DNA of 6,993 nucleotides from Pseudomonadota bacterium. Lineage in GTDB: Bacteria > SAR324 > NAC60-12. Under the pieces are notes generated by a model. It had not been told where the DNA came from, ran no database searches, and was given only the letters and a program-made list of their open reading frames with translations. The position numbers and the translations under genes were made by a program. Positions 1 through 5,814 of the stretch are shown here, piece by piece. Numbering within the stretch: the first letter of the stretch is position 1; each line of letters begins with the position of its first letter. Location of the stretch: NCBI GenBank assembly GCA_014381795.1, contig JACNKY010000258.1, positions 1 through 6,993 of the forward strand, given 5' to 3'.

Positions 1-345
1 TTTGACTAAATCACGTGTTGAGAACGGTTTCGTAACGTAGAGGTCTGCACCGGCTTCAACACCCTTTTCGATATCTTCAGTTTGTCCAAGTGCGGAAAGC
101 AGAATAATTTTGGTATGTGCCAAGTTTTTCCTTGTCCGCAAGGTTCTGCAGATTTCATAGCCGGAACTGGTGTTCAGCATCACATCCAGCATAATCAAAT
201 CCGGAAGATGCATTTCCGCTAAGTTTAGTGCATCCACGTCGTTGTCTGACGTCAGTACATCGTAGCCGTTTTGCTTCATCAGGAATTCCAGTGAAATCAA
301 AATCACTGGATTATCCTCTACAAGCAAAACTTTTTTTACCGCCAT
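1..345 (-). CDS. Response regulator, receiver domain (C-terminus cut by window edge)
   Basis: This is the first 115 codons of a two-component response regulator that runs off the left edge. The protein begins MAVKKVLLVEDNPV and has the full receiver-domain pattern: acidic pair E10-D11, phospho-acceptor D54 in LIMLDVML, the switch serine S84 in ILLSA, Y103, and the conserved lysine K106 in VTKPF. A receiver domain is normally about 115-120 residues, so nearly all of it is visible, but any output domain lies outside the window. It could therefore be a stand-alone CheY-like receiver or the front of a larger regulator. In the family, a partner histidine kinase phosphorylates the aspartate; no kinase is in the window. 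The ATG at 345 fits the usual few residues before the first beta strand, although no clear Shine-Dalgarno sequence precedes it. The gene is separated from its neighbour by 362 bp of repeat-rich spacer, so it probably has its own promoter. Confidence 0.93.
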   Translation of the reverse strand, partial: MAVKKVLLVEDNPVILISLEFLMKQNGYDVLTSDNDVDALNLAEMHLPDLIMLDVMLNTSSGYEICRTLRTRKNLAHTKIILLSALGQTEDIEKGVEAGADLYVTKPFSTRDLVK

Positions 346-427
346 TTTATGCTGCTGTGTCAGGAGTTTAGCTTATGCTAGACTAAATTTCTCGCTTAAA
401 TAATATTTGATTGCTGCGTAAATAGTT

Positions 428-503
428 GTCATTCTCGCGAAAGCGGGAATCCAGGAACTTGTAAGTATCTGAAATAATGGATTCCCGCTTTCGCGGGGAT
501 GAC
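428..503. repeat. 76 bp palindromic repeat, CGCGAAAGCGGGAATCC type
   Basis: Two 26 bp arms at 428-453 and 478-503 are reverse complements at 24 of 26 positions, separated by a 24 bp centre. Each arm also contains its own hairpin (CCCGC-TTTC-GCGGG at 484-497 in the right arm), so the element can fold as one long stem or two small ones. The arm matches, from memory, a short dispersed repeat family found between genes in many proteobacterial genomes, often as paired arms; I cannot count copies here. The open reading frame across it gives a peptide with the tell-tale SGNP and PAFARMT strings, the usual by-product of this repeat and not a gene. No target-site duplication is evident at its edges. 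Confidence 0.85.
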
Positions 504-580
504 ACACATTGGTGTCATTATGATTTTTTACTGGTTCATCATATTTGCTGGAATTAAAAAAAACTCTGAAACCATAATTT

Positions 581-659
581 GTCATTTCAACCAGAGAGAG
601 AAATCTTAATAATATTTGCGTTTAACTTAGGCAAGATTTCTCGCTTTGCTCAAAATGAC
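581..659 (-). repeat. 79 bp palindromic repeat, GCAAAGCGAGAAATCTT type, copy A
   Basis: Arms at 581-607 and 633-659 are reverse complements at 22 of 27 positions around a 25 bp centre. Read on the minus strand it starts GTCATTTTGAGC and ends GAAATGAC, and in that orientation it aligns over its full length with the copy at 2821-2900: 26 of 27 bases in the first arm, a shared TAAGTTA at the same place in the centre, and 21 of 27 in the second arm. The two arms are distinct variants, so the element has a direction. It lies 48 bp downstream of the carboxylase stop codon. As RNA it would form a long imperfect hairpin that may protect the transcript 3' end or help end transcription. Confidence 0.85.
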
Positions 660-707
660 ACACAGTTATAGAATTTTTTCCGAGGTAATAACTTTAGTTT
701 AAACATT

Positions 708-2747
708 TTATTTTTCAAGCAGTGAAAATTCGACCAACTTTGCATCATTCTGCACAAGGTCTCCAGGTTGAAAAAGGATTTCCTCCACAATTCCATCTGC
801 AGGAGCAACAATAGTGTGTTCCATTTTCATAGCTTCCATCACTAATAACGGTTGCCCGGAACTTACTTCGTCTCCGGCTTTAACGAGTACACGGATCACG
901 TTTCCGGGCATCGGTGCGCTAAGTCGAAAATCACTAACCTCTTCGCTTTGTTCGTATGCTAAAGGATCCAGTCTGCTGAATAATGTACGGCCATTTTCAT
1001 GAACTGCCAACAGTTGTGATTCATGCTGTAGGACCAGTAAGTGATGTCCATATTCTTCCAAGCCCTCACTGTTCCAGGTTAGATCAAGCAAATCCTCATG
1101 TGCAGAAACTGTGACTGAAATTTCAGTATTTTCATGCAAAATCCGGAAAGTATTATTTTCTTCAAATATTTTTATTTCTGTTTCCGTCCCTTGTTGGTTT
1201 CGCAGTTGTACCCTGTGTGGTTCCTCAATTCCGGCCCGCCAGTTTCCAAGACTGTTCCAGGGTGAGCACGGTTCCATAGATTTTTGCGCTTTATTTTCAG
1301 AGTCCGCAAAGTCTTTCAGCAAACATGAAATCGCGGTGCCCCAACAAACCCAGTAAGCAGAATCTTTGTTGCCTGGCAGTAGCGATTCTAGCTTTGAATC
1401 CACAAAAAGAGTGTCCGTTTTTCCTTCTTCAAAATCCGGATACTGCATGATGCTCTGCAGAAAACCCAGATTTGTCACCACACCCAGCACACCGGATTGA
1501 GACAGTGCGGAACGCATTGCAGCAATCGCCTGCTTGCGTGAATCTGCGTGCACAATCAACTTGGCGATCATCGGATCATAGTGGATGCTGATTTCGCCGC
1601 CCTGTTCAACTCCTGTATCAATCCTGATGCTGGCTTTGGCAGAACTATTATTTTGCTTCAATCCCGGAAAAACCAAACGATGCAAAGTACCGATACTGGG
1701 CAAAAAGCCGGTTGCTGGATTTTCGGCATAAATTCTGGCTTCAATCGCGTGTCCTGTCTGACTGATTTCTTCTTGAGTTAAGAGTAGTTTTTCACCTGCG
1801 GCCACACGCAATTGCCATACAACCAGATCAAGTCCGGTTATCATTTCCGTAACCGGATGTTCAACCTGCAGACGGGTGTTCATTTCCATGAAGAAAAATC
1901 CGCGGTCGCTTCCGACAATAAACTCAACGGTTCCGGCACCTATGTATTTTACAGCCTTTGCTGCGGCAACGGCAGCGTCAGCCATACTCGAACGTAGTTC
2001 ATCATCCAGAAAAGGTGAAGGTGATTCTTCAATGATTTTCTGGTGACGTCTCTGCAGTGAACAGTCTCGTTCAAAAAGATGAACAGCGTTTCCAAACTGA
2101 TCACCAAAAATCTGAAACTCAATATGACGTGGTCCACTGATAAAGCTTTCCAGCAATACACGATCATCACCAAAGGCATTCCGGGCTTCGTTGCATGCAG
2201 ATTCAAGCGCTTCCGGGAAATCTTCATGCTTGTGTACCACCCGCATTCCTTTACCGCCTCCACCGAGAACGGCTTTTATCATTAGTGGATAACCGAGCTT
2301 TTTCGCTTCCGAATGCAGGAAATCCGGACTTTGTTCAGCACCTTTGTAACCAGGAACAACAGGAACTCCTGCGTTTTCCATCACACGTTTGGCTTGATCT
2401 TTAGCACCCATTTGTTCGATTGCTTCAACAGACGGTCCAATAAAAACAAGTCCGGTTTGTGAACATTTACGAGCGAATTCCGCATTTTCCGATAAAAATC
2501 CGTAACCAGGATGAATTGCCTGCGCACCGTGTTTTTTGGCTGCATCCAGTAATTTTTCCGAACGCAAATAAGACTCGGATGGCGGTGATTCTCCAATGCG
2601 GCAGGCTTCGTCTGCAAGTTGAACATGAAGCGCACGTGCATCCGCATCTGCATAAACAGCAACAGTCCGGATTCCCATTTTTCGGCAAGTATGTATTATC
2701 CGGCAGGCAATTTCACCGCGATTGGCAATCAATATTTTATCAAACAT
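708..2747 (-). CDS. mccA: Biotin carboxylase/biotin carrier subunit of an acyl-CoA carboxylase, probably 3-methylcrotonyl-CoA carboxylase alpha
   Basis: The 679-residue protein carries ATP-dependent biotin carboxylase and biotin carrier domains on one chain. It loads CO2 from bicarbonate onto biotin for transfer by a separate beta (carboxyltransferase) subunit. The N-terminal domain starts KILIANRGEIACRII. The ATP-grasp region has the glycine-rich loop GGGGKG (162-167) after K158, then H208, K237 in RRHQK, E275, E288 and R292 in EMNTRLQVEHPVTE, and R338 in IEARIY. About 460-600 is a poorly conserved linking region. Residues 607-677 form the carrier domain with the biotin-accepting lysine K641 in EAMKMEH. 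Length and the stretches VVWQLRVAAGE and YAENPATGFLPSIGTL resemble methylcrotonyl-CoA (leucine breakdown) alpha subunits more than propionyl-CoA ones, but the acyl substrate is set by the missing beta subunit, so geranyl-, propionyl- or acetyl-CoA remain possible. The ATG at 2747 matches the family start; the ribosome site is weak. Repeat copies lie on both sides. Confidence 0.93.
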   Translation of the reverse strand: MFDKILIANRGEIACRIIHTCRKMGIRTVAVYADADARALHVQLADEACRIGESPPSESYLRSEKLLDAAKKHGAQAIHPGYGFLSENAEFARKCSQTGLVFIGPSVEAIEQMGAKDQAKRVMENAGVPVVPGYKGAEQSPDFLHSEAKKLGYPLMIKAVLGGGGKGMRVVHKHEDFPEALESACNEARNAFGDDRVLLESFISGPRHIEFQIFGDQFGNAVHLFERDCSLQRRHQKIIEESPSPFLDDELRSSMADAAVAAAKAVKYIGAGTVEFIVGSDRGFFFMEMNTRLQVEHPVTEMITGLDLVVWQLRVAAGEKLLLTQEEISQTGHAIEARIYAENPATGFLPSIGTLHRLVFPGLKQNNSSAKASIRIDTGVEQGGEISIHYDPMIAKLIVHADSRKQAIAAMRSALSQSGVLGVVTNLGFLQSIMQYPDFEEGKTDTLFVDSKLESLLPGNKDSAYWVCWGTAISCLLKDFADSENKAQKSMEPCSPWNSLGNWRAGIEEPHRVQLRNQQGTETEIKIFEENNTFRILHENTEISVTVSAHEDLLDLTWNSEGLEEYGHHLLVLQHESQLLAVHENGRTLFSRLDPLAYEQSEEVSDFRLSAPMPGNVIRVLVKAGDEVSSGQPLLVMEAMKMEHTIVAPADGIVEEILFQPGDLVQNDAKLVEFSLLEK

Positions 2748-2820
2748 TTCAATTACTTCAAAATATAATTACTGAAGCTTATTCTAAAAATGGTGAACCT
2801 GTAAAATTTGATAAATTTAT

Positions 2821-2900
2821 GTCATTTCGAGCAAAGCGAGAAATCTTTATTAAGTTACAAAACTAATTTGAAAAAGATTTTTCCCTACGGTCGAAATGAT
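2821..2900 (+). repeat. 80 bp palindromic repeat, GCAAAGCGAGAAATCTT type, copy B
   Basis: Arms at 2821-2847 and 2874-2900 are reverse complements at 21 of 27 positions. This is the second copy of the element at 581-659, in the opposite orientation: here the well-conserved arm (GTCATTTCGAGC...) is on the plus strand. It fills much of the 185 bp spacer between trmFO and the carboxylase gene. The ten bases TGATAAATTT occur at 2809-2818 and again at 2897-2906, at the left and right edges, and could be a target-site duplication, though the sequence is AT-rich and the right copy runs into the arm. The insertion sits 73 bp upstream of the carboxylase start, where it could affect that gene's promoter or act as an end structure for trmFO mRNA. 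Confidence 0.85.
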
Positions 2901-2908
2901 AAATTTTA

Positions 2909-2931
2909 GGTTTCAGAGATTTTTCTAAACC
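2909..2931 (-). terminator. Weak hairpin just after trmFO, possible terminator
   Basis: Directly after the trmFO stop codon the minus strand can pair GGTTTAG with CTGAAACC, leaving one bulged base, around a loop of 8 bases. It is followed by TAAAATTT and not a clean U-run. The stem is short and AT-rich, so this is a weak candidate. The larger hairpin of the adjacent repeat at 2821-2900 may do the same job. Confidence 0.25.
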
Positions 2932-2932
2932 A

Positions 2933-4264
2933 TCAAACTTGATCCGCATATTGCGTTGCTTTTTTCAGAGCTCGTTCAGCATACCACGTTTTACGATCTG
3001 ATTTACTCATCTTTTTTTCAGGAGCATTCAGTAGTCCGAAATTCGCGTTCATCGGCTGAAAAGTAGAGGATTCTGTTTCTGTTATGTAACGGATTAGCGC
3101 GCCCATCATAGTGTCCGGAGAAGGTGGACTTTCTACACGATTTTCGAGTGCCGCAGCAATTTGTCTGGCGGCCAGAATTCCCATTGCGGTGGATTCCATG
3201 TATCCTTCAACACCGGTAATTTGCCCCGCAAAAAAAACATTTGGATGCGTTTTTAGACTCAACTGAGGATTTAACAGAGCGGGACCGTTTAAAAATGTGT
3301 TGCGGTGAACCGAACCGAGTCGTACAAATTCCGCATTTTCCAACCCGGGAATCAACGCAAAAACTTCCTTTTGCGAGGTCCATGTCATTTTAGTCTGGAA
3401 ACCCACCAGATTGTAAAGTGTACCAACAGAATTTTCCTGCCGAAGCTGAACAACTGCATGGTAACGCTCACCTGTTTCCGGATGATCAAGACCAACCGGT
3501 TTCATTGGACCGAAGCGTAAAGTTTCCGGACCACGCTCAACCATCACCTCAATTGGCAGACAGCCTTCAAAAGGACGTGTGTCCTCAAACTGATGCAGTT
3601 CAACTTTTTCTGCCTGTTGCACTGCTTCTATAAAAGACTGATATTGCCCGCGATGCATCGGACAGTTTAAATAATCAGCCTCACCTTTTCCGTAACGTGA
3701 CGCGCGGAAAGTAAGATTCTTGTCGATTGATTCAGCAGTCACGACTGGAGCAATTGCGTCATAAAATGACAAATATTGTGTGCCCAGAATATCCTGGAGA
3801 GAAGTAGCGAGGGCATCCGAAGTTAATGGTCCTGTGGCAAATAAAACAAATGAATGAGCGTCAATCAGTTTTGCGACATCTGTAACTTCCTCATTGCAAA
3901 AACTTATCAGCGGATGAGCTTTTAACTGAGCTGTTACTGCTTCAGCAAATGGTTCTCTGTCAATGGCAAGGGCTTGTCCGGCAGGTACAGAAAATTTTTC
4001 TCCGTTCTTTAAAATCATGGATTTGTGCAGAGCCATTTCTGCTTTGAGCAAACCATGTGCGTTTTCTACCGCACGACTTTTGAATGAATTACTGCAGACC
4101 AGTTCAGCACAATTTCCGCTTTTATGGGCTTGAGTCATGCGTACCGGACGCATCTCAAAAAGCCGAACCGAGTGTCCGCGCTCAGCCAATTGCCACGCCG
4201 CTTCTGACCCCGCTAGCCCAGCCCCAACAACAGCAACTATTTGTTTTTCTTGTATTTTTTGCAT
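2933..4264 (-). CDS. trmFO: TrmFO, methylenetetrahydrofolate-tRNA-(uracil-54-C5) methyltransferase
   Basis: This cytoplasmic FAD enzyme makes ribothymidine (m5U) at position 54 of the tRNA T-loop, using 5,10-methylenetetrahydrofolate as carbon donor and reduced FAD/NAD(P)H for the reduction. It replaces the SAM-dependent TrmA in many bacteria. The 443-residue length is typical. The N-terminal dinucleotide fold is IVAVVGAGLAGSEAA (GxGxxG at 14-19), ending with FEMRP at 36-40. Other hallmarks are the HKSGNCAELVCSNSFKS stretch with C57, DYLNCPM with C201 (these correspond to the family's two functional cysteines), RFGPMKPVGL at 250-259, and the C-terminal FAD-binding segment FFAGQITGVEGYMES at 344-358. 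The family was formerly called Gid. No residue expected for function appears missing. The ATG at 4264 gives the usual short lead before the FAD fold; no strong Shine-Dalgarno site is visible. It is bordered by 95 bp upstream and 185 bp downstream, so it is probably transcribed alone. Confidence 0.97.
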   Translation of the reverse strand: MQKIQEKQIVAVVGAGLAGSEAAWQLAERGHSVRLFEMRPVRMTQAHKSGNCAELVCSNSFKSRAVENAHGLLKAEMALHKSMILKNGEKFSVPAGQALAIDREPFAEAVTAQLKAHPLISFCNEEVTDVAKLIDAHSFVLFATGPLTSDALATSLQDILGTQYLSFYDAIAPVVTAESIDKNLTFRASRYGKGEADYLNCPMHRGQYQSFIEAVQQAEKVELHQFEDTRPFEGCLPIEVMVERGPETLRFGPMKPVGLDHPETGERYHAVVQLRQENSVGTLYNLVGFQTKMTWTSQKEVFALIPGLENAEFVRLGSVHRNTFLNGPALLNPQLSLKTHPNVFFAGQITGVEGYMESTAMGILAARQIAAALENRVESPPSPDTMMGALIRYITETESSTFQPMNANFGLLNAPEKKMSKSDRKTWYAERALKKATQYADQV

Positions 4265-4359
4265 TTGTTTTAGTTAATTATTTTTACGCTAACTTTATGT
4301 ATATGTTTTAGTTTAAACTCTCTGCTGATTGTTTTAAGACTACTGACCAAGCTCCAATG

Positions 4360-4701
4360 CTAATAGTTCAATTGGAAAGTGGAAAGTTCAAAATAATTAC
4401 CTGAAAATAATAAGGTAATTTTTGGGTAATGCCAAGGAAGAGAAGAATTTATGAACCGTCGCCAAGACACCGTTCCGGGGCTTTGAGCAAAGTTATAGAG
4501 TGTTTCTGACTTGTGAATAATTACTGGGGAATACTCACAGAAGAAGATGGGGTTGGTTTTAGGCGGATCAGTCCAGAAATCGTCTTCTCCATTCAATTCA
4601 ATCCAAGAAAACTTGCCAGTGCATAAGAAGACCCAATAAGTTTCAGGGGCGGATTTCCTGTATTCATGGACTAACTCACCAGAACAAGGTTCAGCGATCA
4701 A
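4360..4701 (-). CDS. Unrecognised 113-residue protein, possibly coupled to amn
   Basis: I do not recognise this protein. The only reason to call it is position: its TTG start (4701-4699) overlaps the amn TGA stop as TTGA, the geometry of translational coupling, and the frame stays open for 113 codons to a TAG. The translation has no other methionine, no signal peptide and no membrane segment. It is unusually rich in aromatic residues (5 Trp, 10 Phe, 7 Tyr, about 19 percent) and proline, with acidic patches such as NGEDDFW. Codon choice looks compatible with coding sequence. The nearest purine-rich ribosome-site candidate, GGTGAGGAA inside amn, lies about 20 bases ahead of the TTG, which is too far for ordinary initiation. 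It may be a real small orphan protein, a decayed gene remnant, or a chance frame in spacer DNA. Confidence 0.35.
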   Translation of the reverse strand: MIAEPCSGELVHEYRKSAPETYWVFLCTGKFSWIELNGEDDFWTDPPKTNPIFFCEYSPVIIHKSETLYNFAQSPGTVSWRRFINSSLPWHYPKITLLFSGNYFELSTFQLNY

Positions 4702-5471
4702 TAACCGAAGTGCTTTATTTCCTCACCTTTTTCATCAATATCAGTCATGGCCTGGATACCCATTTCGAGGTGCATATCCACATATTTGGCAGTAACTTTT
4801 TTATCCATTTCCTGTGTTTTAACACCTTCCGGAAGCAACGGCATATCTGAAACAAGGAGAATTGCTCCACGGGAAATTTTATTGGCATGTCCCACTATAA
4901 AGAGAGTAGCGGTCTCCATATCAATTCCAATCGCGGAAAGTTCAATCAGTCTTTTACGGAATTTATTGTCCCATTCCCAGACTCTGCGATTGGTGGTGTA
5001 AATGACACCGGTACGGTATTCCTGACCATAAGCGAGTACTGTGTCAGAGACAAATTTATGCAGTTTGAAAGAAGGTAAAGCAGGAACTTCCGGAGGCAGA
5101 TAATCATTGCTCGTTCCTTCTCCGCGGATTGCTGCAATCGGGATAATATAACGTCCTATTTCTGCAGTTTGTTTTAGACCTCCGCATTTGCCTAAAAACA
5201 ATACACCCTTGGGATTACAGGCTGTGAGCAGATCCATAATCGTTGCAGCGTTAGCTGAACCGATACCGAAGTTTATGATGCTCAGTCCGTTTTTATTAGT
5301 CGCGGTTTGCATCGGACCGCCCTCTCCCCTTATTTCACAATCGAAACGTTCGGCAAACTTGGTGATATAATTACTAAAATTTGTCAGTAAAATATAATCA
5401 CCAAATTCAGCAATCTCTGTTCCTGTATAGCGAGGAAGCCAGTCACGCGTAATCTCTATTTTTGTTTTCAT
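4698..5471 (-). CDS. amn: AMP nucleosidase, short form
   Basis: This enzyme hydrolyses AMP to adenine and ribose 5-phosphate, tuning the adenylate pool and feeding purine salvage. The 257-residue protein is a single phosphorylase-type nucleosidase domain (PNP/UDP superfamily). It matches the short AMP nucleosidase group well known in Bacteroidota, and lacks the extra N-terminal domain of the about 480-residue enterobacterial Amn. Diagnostic stretches are WLPRYTGT at 11-18, YILLTNFSNY at 26-35, NFGIGSANAATIMDLL at 67-82, LFLGKCGGLK at 91-100, IAAIRGEGTSNDYLPPEVPA at 112-131, YTTNRRVWE at 158-166, IDMETATLF at 183-191 (ribose-binding Met-Glu) and SDMPLLPEGVKT at 208-219 with the catalytic aspartate D209. 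The ATG at 5471 matches the usual N-terminus; a GGAAC 7-8 bases ahead is a modest ribosome site. Related nucleosidases are the main alternative, but sequence similarity to the AMP-specific group is strong along the whole length. The stop overlaps the next ORF. Confidence 0.95.
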   Translation of the reverse strand: MKTKIEITRDWLPRYTGTEIAEFGDYILLTNFSNYITKFAERFDCEIRGEGGPMQTATNKNGLSIINFGIGSANAATIMDLLTACNPKGVLFLGKCGGLKQTAEIGRYIIPIAAIRGEGTSNDYLPPEVPALPSFKLHKFVSDTVLAYGQEYRTGVIYTTNRRVWEWDNKFRKRLIELSAIGIDMETATLFIVGHANKISRGAILLVSDMPLLPEGVKTQEMDKKVTAKYVDMHLEMGIQAMTDIDEKGEEIKHFGY

Positions 5472-5757
5472 AAAAAGTTCCGGTTGTTAAAATTTGAGTT
5501 CCTTACTAGTTTCCCATAATTTTGGATGTATCTCAAACACTCACTTTCATTTTGCAAGTGCAGTATTTGAAAAAATTCATCAGCTGTGTTATTTAAAGCG
5601 ACGTGCTAATGACAAGTTGCATGAGTACAACAAGCATAACAGGAATGTCAATTTTAATTAGATTTAACAAGACTGAAGAAGTAACAGCAAGTAATTCAGC
5701 TGACATAGGTTGCTGATTTGACTTTAAAGGGAGGGATCTTGTGACTTAAGGAAGTGT
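5472..5757. other. Intergenic stretch upstream of amn, no supported gene
   Basis: This lies between the terminator of the binding-protein gene and the amn start and should contain the amn promoter, but I see no strong -35/-10 pair that I would defend. No tRNA, repeat copy or protein domain is apparent. The longest sensible small frame on the minus strand is 5593-5706: a 37-residue peptide from ATG, starting MSAELLAVTSS and carrying a hydrophobic run (IPVMLVVLMQLVI, residues 21-33). It has no ribosome-binding site, so I leave it uncalled. On the plus strand a purine-rich AAAGGGAGGG (5726-5735) resembles a Shine-Dalgarno site but is followed only by a GTG-ACT-TAA triplet run. Confidence 0.55.
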
Positions 5758-5793
5758 AAGAAAAACAGAAGCACCCCGAGTGAGCAGTGCTTC
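5758..5793 (-). terminator. Rho-independent terminator of the ABC transporter genes
   Basis: On the minus strand, GAAGCAC (5793-5787) pairs perfectly with GTGCTTC (5774-5768) around a 12-base loop. The stem is followed at once by TGTTTTTCTT, a U-rich tail. It begins 21 bp beyond the binding-protein stop codon, the expected place, and marks that gene as the last of its transcription unit. Confidence 0.8.
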
Positions 5794-5814
5794 CGAAAGC
5801 AGGAACAAAAGAAA

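Larger units (their letters stand above)
346..707. other. Repeat-rich intergenic spacer, no supported gene
   Basis: This 362 bp spacer lies between the carboxylase stop and the response-regulator start. About 155 bp of it is made of the two palindromic elements annotated separately (428-503 and 581-659). Between 367 and 387, just upstream of the response-regulator gene, there is a small nested palindrome: TTTAG (367-371) pairs with CTAAA (383-387), and TAGC (369-372) with GCTA (377-380). It could be an operator or a weak hairpin, but nothing proves it. An ATTTCTCGCTT string at 387-397 matches the core of the repeat arm at 636-646 and may be a worn fragment. A run of eight A at 556-563 reads as U8 on the minus strand. 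Together with the fold of the 581-659 element it could end transcription of the carboxylase gene, but the U-run starts 18 bases beyond the stem, so this is only a possibility. Confidence 0.6.

Noticed and set aside
373..585. 70-residue minus-strand ORF in the spacer before the response regulator
   Set aside because: It reads through the 428-503 palindromic repeat and its peptide has the SGNP and PAFARMT strings that this repeat produces in translation. No ribosome site or domain is present.
1949..2662. Minus-strand ORFs of 104 and 93 residues in other frames
   Set aside because: They lie wholly inside the carboxylase gene, whose frame is established by conserved catalytic motifs.
2748..2820. 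Promoter for the carboxylase gene, for example TTTACA followed by an AT-rich box
   Set aside because: Several equally poor -35/-10 pairings are possible in this AT-rich stretch, so none can be preferred.
2459..2866. 135-residue plus-strand ORF
   Set aside because: Most of it is antisense to the carboxylase gene, and its tail (SFRAKREIF) is a translation of repeat copy B. It has no domain.
428..2900. CRISPR-like repeats
   Set aside because: The repeats are inverted, few and unevenly spaced, with no regular spacers and no cas genes. They are dispersed palindromic elements.
428..2900. Insertion sequence or composite transposon around mccA
   Set aside because: No transposase gene or fragment is present between or beside the repeats; they can only be non-autonomous elements.
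693..4318. Shared 12-mer TTTAGTTTAAAC at 693-704 and 4307-4318
   Set aside because: A pair of matching 12-mers is expected by chance in about 7 kb of AT-rich sequence, and the flanks do not match.
4395..4420. Hairpin AATTACC/GGTAATT near the end of the 113-residue ORF
   Set aside because: A 7 bp AT-rich stem with a 12-base loop and no following U-run on the minus strand; too weak to call a terminator.
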